The notes: generated from the letters alone by a model not told the origin. Positions 25,834 through 34,867 are shown, counted from the stretch's first letter. The stretch is 50,324 bases of DNA from Roseomonas sp. 18066 (GCF_902706185.1 NZ_CACSJM010000023.1:1-50324), one strand, 5' to 3'. Numbers and translations: made by a program.

Positions 25834-26874
25834 ATGGCCAAAGCCCTGCATCTCAGCCGCACCCTCGCCATCCTCCTGGTCGGCCTCGCCGGCGCCCTGG
25901 CGGTGCTCTACGCCTGGCGCCTGCCACCCTTCGAAAGCGCCGTGCAGACCACCGAGAACGCCTATGTGCGCGGCCAGGTGACGGTGATCAGCCCGCAGCT
26001 GGCAGGCTATGTCACCGAGGTGCCGGTGGCCGATTTCCAGAGCGTCCATGCCGGCGACCTGCTGGCCAGGATCGACGACCGCATCTACGCGCAGCGCCTG
26101 CGCCAGTCGCAGGCGGCGCTGGCCGTGCAGCGCGCCACGCTGGACAACGCCACCCAGGCCCAGGCCAGCGCCGAGGCGCGGATCGAGGCCGCCGAGGCAG
26201 GCCTCGCCGCCGCCCGCACCGCGCTCGACACGGCGAGCTCCACCGACCGGCGGGTCGAGGCGCTGCTCGGCCGCGGCGTCTCGACGCAGAGCGCCGCCGA
26301 CCAGGCGCGCGCTGCGCTCGCCCAGGCGCGGGCCGCGCTGCAGCAGGCCGAGACCACGCTGGAGGTCGCCCGCCAGGACCTGCAGAGCGTCCGCGTCAAC
26401 CGCAAGTCGCTCGAGGCCGGCATCGACAATGCCGAGGCGGCGCTGCGCCTGGCCGAGATCGACCTGCAGAACACCCGCATCCTGGCGCCGCAGGACGGGC
26501 GGCTGGGCGAGATCGGCGTCCGCCTCGGGCAATATGTCACCGCCGGCAGCCAGCTGGCCGCGCTGGTCCCCGGCAATCCCTGGGTGGTGGCGAACTTCAA
26601 GGAAACCCAGCTGCACGGCATGCGCCCGGGCCAGGCCGCGAGCTTCACCGTCGACGCGCTGCGCCATGCACGCCTCACCGGCCATGTCGAGCGGTTTTCT
26701 CCCGCCACGGGCTCGGAGTTCAGCGTGATCCGCGCCGACAATGCGACGGGCAACTTCACCAAGGTGGCGCAGCGGCTGCCGGTGCGGATTTCGATCGATC
26801 CCGGCCAGCCGCTGGCGGAATCGCTGGCGCCCGGCATGTCCGTCGTCGTCAGCATCGACACCGACGCGCGTTGA
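25834..26874 (+). CDS. HlyD-family membrane fusion/adaptor protein (EmrA-like)
   Basis: A 346-residue periplasmic adaptor: one N-terminal membrane anchor (TLAILLVGLAGALAVLYAW, about 9-27), the lipoyl-like half VRGQVTVISPQLAGYVTEVPVADFQSVHAGDLLARID, a long Ala/Gln/Arg-rich coiled coil (about 85-200) and a second barrel half (NTRILAPQDGRLGEIGVRLGQYV, then the KVAQRLPVRI segment). The ATG at 25834 follows the MFS stop by 10 nt. It links the MFS exporter to an outer-membrane duct. The stop shares one base with the next ATG (TGATG). Confidence 0.93.
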   Translation: MAKALHLSRTLAILLVGLAGALAVLYAWRLPPFESAVQTTENAYVRGQVTVISPQLAGYVTEVPVADFQSVHAGDLLARIDDRIYAQRLRQSQAALAVQRATLDNATQAQASAEARIEAAEAGLAAARTALDTASSTDRRVEALLGRGVSTQSAADQARAALAQARAALQQAETTLEVARQDLQSVRVNRKSLEAGIDNAEAALRLAEIDLQNTRILAPQDGRLGEIGVRLGQYVTAGSQLAALVPGNPWVVANFKETQLHGMRPGQAASFTVDALRHARLTGHVERFSPATGSEFSVIRADNATGNFTKVAQRLPVRISIDPGQPLAESLAPGMSVVVSIDTDAR

Positions 26875-27764
26875 TGTCGCCCGACGCGCCCTGGCAGGTC
26901 GCGACCGACGACCATCTGCTGCGCTTTCAGCCGGGCGGCCGCGTGCTGCAGGTGACCTTCGACCACCTGAAGCCGCATCGTGGCCGCGACGGGCTGCCGG
27001 AACCCTGGGGCTGGCGCTTCGCCATCCAGAATGGCTGGTCGATCCTCGGCATCGCCTCGCTGAAGCCGGTCTGGTTCCGTGAAGCGGCGCTGCACGCGGC
27101 GCTGCTGCGCCTGCGCGACGGCGGCTTTTTTCAGGCCTTCGACCGCGTGGTCTTCGCCGGCAGCTCCAAGGGCGGCTTCGGCGCGCTGGTCTTCGCCTCG
27201 CTGGCGCCGGGTGCCACGGTCATCGCCATCGACCCGCAATCGACGCTGGATCGCGGGCTGGTGCCCTGGGAGACGCGCTATCCGCTGGGCGACTGGGCGC
27301 CGCCCTTCCGCGACGCGGCCGAGGAACTGGCGACGGCGTCCCGCATCTGGCTGCTGCACGACCCGCATTTCGATCTCGACCGCCGCCATGCCGACCGGCT
27401 GTCCGCGCCGGGGCTGCGGCTGCTGCCCTGCCGCCATCTCGGTCACGGGCTCGCCGAAAGCCTGCAGAAAATAGAAATCCTGGGGCCGGTGATGCGCGGC
27501 TTCACCGAAGGCACCCTGGACGAGGCCGGCTTCTGGGCGCTGTACCGCACCCGCCGAAAGCTTGTGCGCTATCCCCGCGCGCTCTTCGCCCATGCCCTGG
27601 CGCGCCGCCATTTCCGCCTGGCCGAGCGGATGGCCCGGCTGCTGGCCACGCAGCGCGAGGATGGCCACTGGTTCCTGGCCCGCGCCGCGCTGTTCGAGGC
27701 GGCGGCGGGCGATGACGCGGCTTTTCTGCGCGGCTTGGCGATGATGCAGAAGGCGGATCGCTAA
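26874..27764 (+). CDS. Alpha/beta-hydrolase-like protein with C-terminal helical region
   Basis: A 296-residue protein. Residues about 95-105 (VVFAGSSKGGFGALVFASL) have the nucleophile-elbow form G-S-S-K-G-G of alpha/beta hydrolases, and a later HLGHGLAES could supply the catalytic histidine. The C-terminal ~80 residues are Arg/Ala/Leu-rich helices resembling a tetratricopeptide-like repeat. It has no clear signal peptide, so it is likely cytoplasmic. It is translationally coupled (TGATG) to the HlyD gene of an efflux operon, suggesting it acts on the exported compound, or on surface-polysaccharide-like material as some similar proteins do. Its stop overlaps the convergent M20 gene by 4 nt. 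Confidence 0.75.
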   Translation: MSPDAPWQVATDDHLLRFQPGGRVLQVTFDHLKPHRGRDGLPEPWGWRFAIQNGWSILGIASLKPVWFREAALHAALLRLRDGGFFQAFDRVVFAGSSKGGFGALVFASLAPGATVIAIDPQSTLDRGLVPWETRYPLGDWAPPFRDAAEELATASRIWLLHDPHFDLDRRHADRLSAPGLRLLPCRHLGHGLAESLQKIEILGPVMRGFTEGTLDEAGFWALYRTRRKLVRYPRALFAHALARRHFRLAERMARLLATQREDGHWFLARAALFEAAAGDDAAFLRGLAMMQKADR

Positions 27765-29359
27765 AGCGCCTCGCCTCCCCCATGCCCGTTGCGCGCCGTT
27801 GGGATGCACCATTCCTCCCCCCGCTCCGTCCGCACATATTCTGGCCAGCGCAGGTCGGTCGGGGGATCGAAATCGGCCGGCAGCAGCGGCCCGACCCATT
27901 GGGTGCCGCCGATGCCGCCGCCGGTGCGCTCGCGGAATTCGGCTTGCGCGGCCGCCAGCGTCTCCGGCCGCGTCGCCAGGTCGACATAGGTCAGCGCCAT
28001 GGTCTTCGCCGCGACGAACATCCCTGGATCGACCGCCGCCGGCAGCCCGCCCAGCGCGTTGTAGGCCCAGTTCGGATAGTCGTAGCCGCCCTGGGGCGCG
28101 CGCATCCGCGGCCGGCCGGCGAGCAGGCGCACGGTGGGCGCGTGCCAGGAGTAGTCGACATAGTCGTCGGCGCTGAGATGCTGCTGCCAGGGCGGTAGGG
28201 CATGGCGCAACGTGGCCTCGAACTCCGCCGGCGGCATCAGGCGGGAGACATTGGCGATGAACGGATCGTCCATCGGCGCCAGGCCCAGATTCTTCTGGAT
28301 CTCGCGGCCGAAGGCCTTGGCGTCCTCGCCATAGACCGGGGCGCCGACCGCCTGGAGGTTCGCCCAGGTCAGCTCGGTCAGCGCGGTGTTGGGCAGGCCG
28401 ACGCGGGTCTTGGTCACCCAGCGGACGAAGGCGCGGCAGCCGGTGACGGCGGCGGCGTGGCGGGCATTCTGCGCCAGGACGCGCCAGATCTGCTCCTGGA
28501 TGGCGATGGAAGACGCGCGCCAGGAATACTGGATCTGGCTGAAGCGTGGCGCCAGGTTGTCGGAGGTCGCGCCGCCGTCGCCCAGGACGAACTCGTTCAG
28601 CGTCCAGGAGCCGCTGTGCGGGAACATCGCCTCCTTGGTGTATTTCGTCGTCGTGTACATCAGGCACAGCGCGTCGAGCGCGCCGGGGGCGCGGGCGACG
28701 GCGTGGCTCATGTCGATCGGCATCAGCGACTTGTCGACCCAGCGCTCCGGCGCCTCGGCCTCGAAGCTGATGACGGCGCTCCAATAGGCGCCGAAATGGG
28801 TTTCCGCCGTCACCGTGTTGGCCGGCCAGGGATGCCAGCAGACGACGGCGTCGAGGTCGTCGAAATAGCCCTTGGCGGCATGGATCGGCTTGGAGCCGCA
28901 GACCTTCTCGGCCGGCTCGCCGAAGAGCTTCAGCCGCGCCTGCACGCCATGCTGCTGGAAGGCCGCCTTGGTCGCCAGCATGGCGGCGAGCGACGCGGTG
29001 CCCAGCATCGAATGCGGGTCGGTATGGCCGGCGGCATAGGGGTGCAGGCCTTCGCGCGGCGCCTCGTAAGGGGTGACCTGCTGCGAGTTGCCGGGAACCG
29101 CGTCATACTCGGAAAAACCGGCCAGGACCGGGCCGCTGTCGCCCCAACGGGCGCAGAAGGCGGTGGGCATCGCGCCGGAGCCGAGCTCGACGTCGAAGCC
29201 TTCCTCGCGCAGGATCTCGCCATAGGCGGCGACCGACTTGTATTCGCGCCAGGCCGGCTCGGCGAAAGCCCAGATGCGCTCGTTGAAGGCCGAGAGCCGC
29301 GCCTGATTGGCGTCCAGCCAGGCCTGCGCGGTGGCGCGGATGGCGGCGGTGTCGGTCAT
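27761..29359 (-). CDS. M20-family amidohydrolase (AbgB-like)
   Basis: A 532-residue metallo-amidohydrolase of the M20 class, close in architecture to p-aminobenzoyl-glutamate hydrolase subunit B. Metal-site regions are VLAGFSEYDAVPG (about 77-89) and AAGHTDPHSMLG (about 108-119), then GEPAEKVCGSKPIHAAKGYFDDLDAVVCWHP (about 148-178) and a middle dimerisation domain. The usual CGH-type and PAEEG motifs read TDPH and PAEK here, which points to a subfamily with other ligands. ATG at 29359 has GGGGGGA 7 nt ahead; the longer frame to 29413 is not needed. Likely substrates are N-acyl or amide-linked amino acids. Confidence 0.88.
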   Translation of the reverse strand: MTDTAAIRATAQAWLDANQARLSAFNERIWAFAEPAWREYKSVAAYGEILREEGFDVELGSGAMPTAFCARWGDSGPVLAGFSEYDAVPGNSQQVTPYEAPREGLHPYAAGHTDPHSMLGTASLAAMLATKAAFQQHGVQARLKLFGEPAEKVCGSKPIHAAKGYFDDLDAVVCWHPWPANTVTAETHFGAYWSAVISFEAEAPERWVDKSLMPIDMSHAVARAPGALDALCLMYTTTKYTKEAMFPHSGSWTLNEFVLGDGGATSDNLAPRFSQIQYSWRASSIAIQEQIWRVLAQNARHAAAVTGCRAFVRWVTKTRVGLPNTALTELTWANLQAVGAPVYGEDAKAFGREIQKNLGLAPMDDPFIANVSRLMPPAEFEATLRHALPPWQQHLSADDYVDYSWHAPTVRLLAGRPRMRAPQGGYDYPNWAYNALGGLPAAVDPGMFVAAKTMALTYVDLATRPETLAAAQAEFRERTGGGIGGTQWVGPLLPADFDPPTDLRWPEYVRTERGEEWCIPTARNGHGGGEAL

Positions 29360-29479
29360 GCGAAGTCCCCCCTGCTGCCCCGCGATGGTGGCGCGGTGGA
29401 GAGACCCCGGCAAGATGGCGGCTGGCGAAAAGCCCAGCGCCGCGCGACGGAAAAACGTTCCGATATCGCGTGGCGATAT

Positions 29480-29719
29480 CTAGCGGTTGACCAGGATCAG
29501 GGTGATCAGCACCGCCGTGGCACCTCCGAAGAAGACGATGGCGATGACGATGTTCTCCAGCGCCGAGACCGACAGCCAGGTGCCGGCGACGCGGCCCACG
29601 ACATTGGCGACGCCGCCGCGGGGCGCGCCGTCGCCGGCGATGGGATAGCCGCAGGAGGGGCAGGCCAGCGCCTTGTCGGAGACGCGGTGGCTGCATTCGG
29701 GGCAGGTCATCAGGGCCAT
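29480..29719 (-). CDS. Small zinc-ribbon membrane protein
   Basis: A 79-residue protein whose first 25 residues hold two CxxC knuckles (CPECSHRVSDKALACPSCGYP), a zinc ribbon, followed by a glycine-rich linker and one C-terminal membrane span (ENIVIAIVFFGGATAVLITLILV). Such zinc-ribbon plus one-helix proteins are widespread and of unknown role. It lies just downstream of the OmpA-family gene on the same strand, 18 nt from its stop. Confidence 0.8.
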   Translation of the reverse strand: MALMTCPECSHRVSDKALACPSCGYPIAGDGAPRGGVANVVGRVAGTWLSVSALENIVIAIVFFGGATAVLITLILVNR

Positions 29720-29737
29720 CGGCGCGTCCTCTCGTGT

Positions 29738-30388
29738 TTATCCCGGCGGTGCCGGGTGAATGATGAACTCCACCCGGCGGTTGCGCTGCCGCCCGGCCGG
29801 GTCGTCGCCGCCATCGGGGCGGGCATTGGGCACCACGGGGCGGGCCTCGCCATAGCCGATGGTGCGCAGCCGCGCGGCCGCCACCCCCTGGCGCTGCAGC
29901 CAGAGCCGCACCGCGGCGGCGCGCCGCTCCGACAGCGCCTGGTTGTAGCCGTCGCTGCCATGGGAGTCGGTGTGGCCCTGGATCTCCACCGGCGACCGCG
30001 CATAGGCGCGCAGGATTTCGGTCAGCTGCGCCAGCACCGGGCGGGCATCGGCGCGGATCTCGGCGCGGTCGAAATCGAAGAGCACGTCGCCGGGCAGCGC
30101 GATGCGGATGGTGTCGCCGGCTTTCTCGGCGCCCAGCGCGGTCAGCAGCGCCTCGGTGCGCGGGCGCAATCTGCTTTCCACCTCGCGAAGGCGGAAGCTG
30201 GATTCCGCCGGCGCGGGCGTCAGGCGGCTTTCGGCGGCGCGCGGGGCGAAGCGGCTGTCGGGCATGGCGTAAGGCCGCCAGACCGGCGCCGGCAGCGCCG
30301 CCTCGCGGAAGGTGCTGGGCCGCTCCGACAAAGGCTGCGCGACCGCGACAGCAGGCAGCAACAGCAGGGCGGCAACCCGGACAAGCAT
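29738..30388 (-). CDS. OmpA-family outer-membrane/peptidoglycan-binding protein
   Basis: A 216-residue protein with a Sec signal peptide (MLVRVAALLLLPAVAVAQ), a ~65-residue Arg/Glu-rich stretch and a C-terminal OmpA-like domain (FDFDRAEIRADARPVLAQLTEILRAYARSPVEIQGHTDSHGSDGYNQALSERRAAAVRLWLQRQGV...). The motif IQGHTDSHGSDGYNQALSERRA binds peptidoglycan diaminopimelate. The ATG at 30388 shares a base with the stop of the upstream gene (TGATG). It is probably a periplasmic or outer-membrane protein that attaches an envelope complex to the cell wall. Confidence 0.92.
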   Translation of the reverse strand: MLVRVAALLLLPAVAVAQPLSERPSTFREAALPAPVWRPYAMPDSRFAPRAAESRLTPAPAESSFRLREVESRLRPRTEALLTALGAEKAGDTIRIALPGDVLFDFDRAEIRADARPVLAQLTEILRAYARSPVEIQGHTDSHGSDGYNQALSERRAAAVRLWLQRQGVAAARLRTIGYGEARPVVPNARPDGGDDPAGRQRNRRVEFIIHPAPPG

Positions 30389-30855
30389 CACGGCGCGGCG
30401 GGCAGCGGGATCCGCAGCGACAGGCCAGGCGCCGAGATGTCGCTGGCATCCTGGCCATCGTTGAAGACCAGCGTCACCTCGCGCGTCTCCGGCGGCAGGA
30501 AGCCCGGGAAGACCAGCGCGCCTTCCATGCTCTGGCCGTTGCGGATGCGCAGGTCGCGATTCTCGGCCGGCTGGCGCAGCGACAGCCGCTGGTCCTCGCC
30601 GAAGCGGAGATAGGTGGGCTCGTTGGCCAGCATCACCGAATTGGTCTGCCGGCTGTCGAAGGAGGCGATGATGGTGACCACCACCGCATCCTCGCCGCGC
30701 TCGATCGAGCGGGCGACGATGGTGACGCCCAGCGGCACGCTGGCCTGGGCGCGCACCGGCACTGCAGCGGAAGCGGCCGGCGCCTGGGCCGCGGCGGACA
30801 GGCTGAGCAGGCCGCAGAAGGCCAGCGCCGTCCCGAGGACGATCGGTCGTGTCAC
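30388..30855 (-). CDS. Secreted protein of unknown family paired with OmpA-like gene
   Basis: A 155-residue protein with a signal peptide (VTRPIVLGTALAFCGLLSLSAAAQA) and then an immunoglobulin-like, mostly beta mature region (TIVARSIERGEDAVVVTIIASFDSRQTNSVMLA..., RNGQSMEGALVFPGFLP, REVTLVFNDG). The start is a GTG at 30855 with GGGAGAG 7 nt ahead, rather than an ATG at 30897 that would add 14 residues ahead of the signal. The tight coupling to the OmpA-like gene suggests a shared periplasmic role. I do not recognise a specific family. Confidence 0.7.
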   Translation of the reverse strand: MTRPIVLGTALAFCGLLSLSAAAQAPAASAAVPVRAQASVPLGVTIVARSIERGEDAVVVTIIASFDSRQTNSVMLANEPTYLRFGEDQRLSLRQPAENRDLRIRNGQSMEGALVFPGFLPPETREVTLVFNDGQDASDISAPGLSLRIPLPAAP

Positions 30856-31002
30856 GGCAATCTCTCCCAAGGCCGCGCCTTCGGGCGCTGGCGTCATGGC
30901 CGAGAGAAAGCAGCGCCGCGCCGGGCTGGCCAGGGGCCGTGGCCGGCATCTCGCGCGGATGTCATGGCCAGGCGCGGGCCGCGCGGGAATGTGACGCGGG
31001 GC

Positions 31003-32595
31003 TCAGCGCGCGCGGCGGCCGGCGACCTCCTCGACGGCGCCCCGGGTGTCGGCGGCCAGGCGCGAGAGGTCGATCATGGTGACCGTGATCTCCTCCGCCG
31101 CGGTGGCGTTGGACTGGCCGATGCGGGTCAGCACGGCGACGCGCTCGTTGATCTCGGCGACCATGGCCTGCTGCTGCTCCATGGCGATGGCCGTCGCGCC
31201 GGAGAGGCGGGCGCTGTCATTGACCAGCACCTCGAGCTCGTCCATCGCCACACCCACCGCGGCCGCCGTGCCGCTGCCCTGGCGCGAACGGCGGCCGGCC
31301 AGCACCACCACCTCGGAAATCTCCTGCGCCAGCGCCTCGCTGCTGACGGCCAGCTGGCGCACCTCCTCGGCGACGACGGCCAGGCCCCGGCCATGCTCGC
31401 CGGCACGGGCCGCCTCGATCGCCGCGTTGATCGCCAGGATATTTGTTTGAGTTGCCAACTTCCCGATCGTCGCCGCGATGCGCGTCACCCGCTCGGTGTC
31501 GTCGCTGACGGCATCGACCAGCATGATCAGGTTCTGCACCTTCGCCAGGCTCTCGGCCAGCAGCGCCTTGGCGCGCTCCATGCGGTCATGGCTGTCCTGG
31601 ATGGCGCCATTGACCTCGCCGATGGCGCCGGTGCTCTGCGACAGGGCTTCGGCCACCTGCTGCAGCTCGCCCAGCTGGGTCATGCTGCCTTCGGAAACCT
31701 GGCCGATGGCGCCCGAGGCCTGCTCGGTGGAGATGGCGGTGCGCCGCGCCCCCTCCAGCGCCTGCTCGACCAGCCGCATGGTGCCCTGCAGGTTCTCGCG
31801 GAAGACCAGCACGGCGCGCGCCATCTCACCGACCTGGTCGGCGCGGGCGGCCTCGGGCACCGGGGTTTCCACCTCGCCGCGGGCCAGCCGCTCCATGGCG
31901 CCGGCGATGCGGCCGAGCGGACGCGCGGTCAGCCGCACCAGCACCAGCCAGGTCAGGCCGAGCCCGACCAGGCCGAAGCCGAAGCCCGCCAGCGTCATCT
32001 GCTGCGACCAGCCGGAGACGGCGATGGCGCGGGCCAGGTTGCGGTCGGCATCCAGATGGCCGATGCGCCGCGCCTCGGCCGCCAGCCGGTCGAGCGGCAC
32101 CGAATGGTCGATCCAGGCGGCATGCAGCGCGGTGAAGCGGTCGCGCTCGTTGGCGCGCAGCGCGTCATGCACCTGGCGGGCGAAATCCGGCATGGCTTGC
32201 ATGACGTCGCGGGCGCCGCCCAGCAGCAGCGGGTCGATCCGCCCGCCATAGACGGCGGTGAGCTTGCCATAGGCCTGCACGGCGATCTCGCTGTTGCGCA
32301 GGATGCGGCGGGCGACGGTCGGCGCCGGGTCGACATCGGCCACCGCGCTGGCGAAGGCGCCGCCCATGCGGGCGACGACGGTGGCGAATTCATCCACCGC
32401 GTCGGTGGCCGCCCGATCGGCCACCGCCAGGTCGAGGATGATGGCGTCCTGCTCGCGGTCGATCAGCAGCGCGCCGCCGGCCAGCACGGCGAGGACGGCG
32501 AGCATCAGCGCGACGATGGCCATGGCGCGGGTGCGGATGCGGCCGGTCCAGCCGCGCAGCCGCGCCAGACGGGGCCGGGACGCTGGCCCGCTCAT
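31003..32595 (-). CDS. Methyl-accepting chemotaxis protein
   Basis: A 530-residue chemoreceptor: TM1 at about 25-46, a ~150-residue periplasmic helical sensor, TM2 at about 202-222, a HAMP domain (about 222-275) and the signalling domain with the highly conserved tip [37 protein letters not shown] (about 380-416). It would send signals to a CheA kinase. The ATG at 32595 is chosen because the upstream frame (to 32718) has no receptor-like sequence. No chemotaxis operon is nearby, so it is an orphan receptor; the ligand is unknown. Confidence 0.93.
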   Translation of the reverse strand: MSGPASRPRLARLRGWTGRIRTRAMAIVALMLAVLAVLAGGALLIDREQDAIILDLAVADRAATDAVDEFATVVARMGGAFASAVADVDPAPTVARRILRNSEIAVQAYGKLTAVYGGRIDPLLLGGARDVMQAMPDFARQVHDALRANERDRFTALHAAWIDHSVPLDRLAAEARRIGHLDADRNLARAIAVSGWSQQMTLAGFGFGLVGLGLTWLVLVRLTARPLGRIAGAMERLARGEVETPVPEAARADQVGEMARAVLVFRENLQGTMRLVEQALEGARRTAISTEQASGAIGQVSEGSMTQLGELQQVAEALSQSTGAIGEVNGAIQDSHDRMERAKALLAESLAKVQNLIMLVDAVSDDTERVTRIAATIGKLATQTNILAINAAIEAARAGEHGRGLAVVAEEVRQLAVSSEALAQEISEVVVLAGRRSRQGSGTAAAVGVAMDELEVLVNDSARLSGATAIAMEQQQAMVAEINERVAVLTRIGQSNATAAEEITVTMIDLSRLAADTRGAVEEVAGRRAR

Positions 32596-32802
32596 GCCGC
32601 CGCGCCGCCCTGCTGTTCCGCGATGCCCCGCTGCCGGCCCATGCCCGCGCCCCCCCCTGATGGCGCGCAGCATACAGGAGCGTGGCCGGCCAGCGAACCC
32701 CTTGCCCGACCTTGCCACGGCCGAAGCCCCAAAAGGCCCAGCGCCTGATGGCCTGAGGTGGGATCACCGGAAAGCCTGAATCACGCGATCGGACCAAGAG
32801 CC

Positions 32803-32842
32803 AGGACACGTTGTCTTCGTCTTTTCGAAGACGACCTGTCCT
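32803..32842 (-). terminator. Hairpin overlapping the stop codon of the GGDEF/EAL gene
   Basis: Nested inverted repeats: GTCTTCG (32813-32819) with CGAAGAC (32826-32832), and outside it AGGACA (32803-32808) with TGTCCT (32837-32842). The outer arm includes the first base pairs of the TAG stop at 32841-32843. On the minus strand there is no downstream T-run, so a terminator role is uncertain. Confidence 0.45.
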
Positions 32843-34682
32843 AGCGGCCGAACCCGGCCGAGCCCTGGCCGGCGAAGGGCACCACCCCGGCGGGCCAGGC
32901 GCCCGCATCCGCGCCGGCCAGCAGCCCGTCGCCGAGCTGCGCCGCCGGGCCCGGCCGGCCGAAAAGCGGGCCCTGGCCGCGCTCGCAGCCCAGGCTGAGC
33001 AGGCGCTGCAGCCCGGCCTCGTCCTCCAGCCCCTCGGCGGTGGTGCCGAGGCCGAGGCCGCGCGCCAGGGCGATGATGGCGGCGGCATAATCGGCGCCAT
33101 CCGGGTCGCCGGCGAAGCTGGCATCGATCTTCAGCCGGTGCACGCGCATCTGCTTCAGCGTCGCCAGATGCGCGCCGCCCGAGCCGAAATCGGCCAGCGA
33201 CAGGCCGATCCCCGCGGCCCGCAGGGCCGCGACCACCTGGCGGGCGATGCGGTGGTCGCGCAGTCGGGCGGCCTGGCCGATCTCCAGCTCCAGCCGCGCC
33301 GGCGCCAGCCCGGTCTCGGCCAGGATGGCCAGCAGCTGGCGCGGCAGCCGGGCATCGAGCAATTGCTGCGCCGGCAGCGGCAGCGCGACCTGCAGCGGCA
33401 GCGGCCAGCCGGCGGCATCCTGGCAGGCCTGGCGCAGCATCTGCATGAAGAGCTCGCCCGCCAGCCCGCCCTCGCCCACCTGCTGCAGGAATTCATCCGG
33501 CGGCAGCAGCCCGCGCTCCGGGTGCTGCCAGCGCGGCTGCACCTGCAGCGCCACCAGCCGGCGCGAGCCCAGCGCCACCACCGGCTGGTAATGCGCCAGC
33601 ATCTCGCCGCCGGCGATGGCGCCGCGCAGCCGGGCCTGGTCGCGGGCGCGCTGGCGCAGCGCTCGCTCCATCTCGCCGGTGAAGAAGCGGAAGCCGCCAT
33701 GGTGGTCGCGCGGATGCTCGCCCCGGTGGTCGCCCCGGTGGTCCCCGCCGGGGTCGCGCTTGGCATGGTACATGGCGAGGTCGGCGGCGCGGATCAGCGC
33801 CTCGGCCTCCGCCCCGTCGCCGGGGGCGAGGGCGATGCCGATGCTGCCGCCGAGCTCGGCCGAGATATCGCCCAGCGCGATGGGCAGCGACAGCAGGCGC
33901 AGGATGGCCTCCGCCTGGTCCGCCAGCCCGGGCGTGTCGGGCAGGATGAGGGCGAATTCATCGCCGCCGAGGCGCGCCACCATGGCATCCGGCGGCACCG
34001 CGCGCTGCAGCCGCAGGGCCAGCGCCACCAGCACGGCGTCGCCCACCGCATGGCCATGCAGGTCGTTGATCGGCTTGAATTGGTCGAGGTCGATGAAGAA
34101 CAGGGCGCAGCGGCCGCCCTCGGCCAGCAGCCGGGTCAGCCGCGCCTCCAGCGCGCGGCGGTTGGGCAGGCCGGTCAGCGAATCGGCGGCCGCCAGCTGC
34201 TCGATCCGCTCCTCGTTGGCCTTCTGCGCGGAGACGTCGCGCACCACCGAGACCAGCTCGCGCGGGGCGCCGGTGGCCGGGTCGCGCACCAGGCGCAGGC
34301 TGGCCTCGACCCAGACGGTGCGGCCATCGGCGCGGATGACGCGGTTGCGGCCGCGCTGGTCGCCCTCCCCGGCGGTGACCCGGCGCAGCCTTTCGCGGAC
34401 GATGCCGAGGTCGGCGGGATGGACGAAGAGGAAGGTGGAGATGCCGACGAGCTGCTCCGGCTCGTAGCCGAGCAGGCCGCGCGCGGCGGGCGAGACATAG
34501 GTGCGCGTCCCGTCCAGCTCCAGCCGGACGATCATGTCGGTCGCATGCTCGGCGATCAGGCGGTGGAGCGCCTCGCTGCGGTGCAGGGCGTCGATCTCGG
34601 CGGCCGAGGGGCGCGCGCCGGCGATCTTCCACAGCAAGCGCGCCAGGCTGGTCAGCAGCCTGCGAGGCAGCGAGGCGTTCAT
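32841..34682 (-). CDS. PAS-GGDEF-EAL protein with a degenerate EAL domain
   Basis: A 613-residue cytoplasmic protein: PAS (about 36-155), GGDEF (about 165-310) and EAL (about 345-600). The cyclase motif is intact, ARLGGDEFALI (GGDEF at 239-243). The product-inhibition RxxD is absent (VPPD). The phosphodiesterase motif is broken: the EAL triad reads QVQ (380-382), the ITE glutamate reads Gln470, and the DDFG motif reads ADFG (497-500). So c-di-GMP synthesis is plausible but hydrolysis is not. A Gly/Asp/His-rich linker (about 312-330, DHRG repeats) separates the domains. The GGDEF arm may be controlled by the PAS signal. Confidence 0.92.
   Translation of the reverse strand: MNASLPRRLLTSLARLLWKIAGARPSAAEIDALHRSEALHRLIAEHATDMIVRLELDGTRTYVSPAARGLLGYEPEQLVGISTFLFVHPADLGIVRERLRRVTAGEGDQRGRNRVIRADGRTVWVEASLRLVRDPATGAPRELVSVVRDVSAQKANEERIEQLAAADSLTGLPNRRALEARLTRLLAEGGRCALFFIDLDQFKPINDLHGHAVGDAVLVALALRLQRAVPPDAMVARLGGDEFALILPDTPGLADQAEAILRLLSLPIALGDISAELGGSIGIALAPGDGAEAEALIRAADLAMYHAKRDPGGDHRGDHRGEHPRDHHGGFRFFTGEMERALRQRARDQARLRGAIAGGEMLAHYQPVVALGSRRLVALQVQPRWQHPERGLLPPDEFLQQVGEGGLAGELFMQMLRQACQDAAGWPLPLQVALPLPAQQLLDARLPRQLLAILAETGLAPARLELEIGQAARLRDHRIARQVVAALRAAGIGLSLADFGSGGAHLATLKQMRVHRLKIDASFAGDPDGADYAAAIIALARGLGLGTTAEGLEDEAGLQRLLSLGCERGQGPLFGRPGPAAQLGDGLLAGADAGAWPAGVVPFAGQGSAGFGR
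33720..33743. repeat. 12-bp tandem duplication in the GGDEF/EAL gene
   Basis: GCCCCGGTGGTC occurs at 33720-33731 and 33732-33743. It is in frame and encodes two DHRG-type units of the His-rich linker between the GGDEF and EAL domains. Confidence 0.85.
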
Positions 34683-34867
34683 CCCGGCTGAGCTCCTCTG
34701 CCGCCCTTGCGGGCCCTGCTGCCAGAAGGTTTCGTGGCGCGTCCTGCGCCGCCCAAGCCCAGGCGGCGGCCGCGCCAGCCTAGGGCGCCGTTCGCTAACG
34801 CCTCCTTAATCGCGGCCCGGCGCGGCGGGCCTCGATATCGGAGACTTGTCAGGTTTTGTCAGGAAGT

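Noticed and set aside
26085..28784. 899-residue minus-strand open frame
   Set aside because: It covers the antisense of HlyD and hydrolase-like genes and an offset frame of the M20 gene; no conserved motif.
28202..30613. 803-residue plus-strand open frame
   Set aside because: Antisense shadow of the M20, zinc-ribbon and OmpA-like genes.
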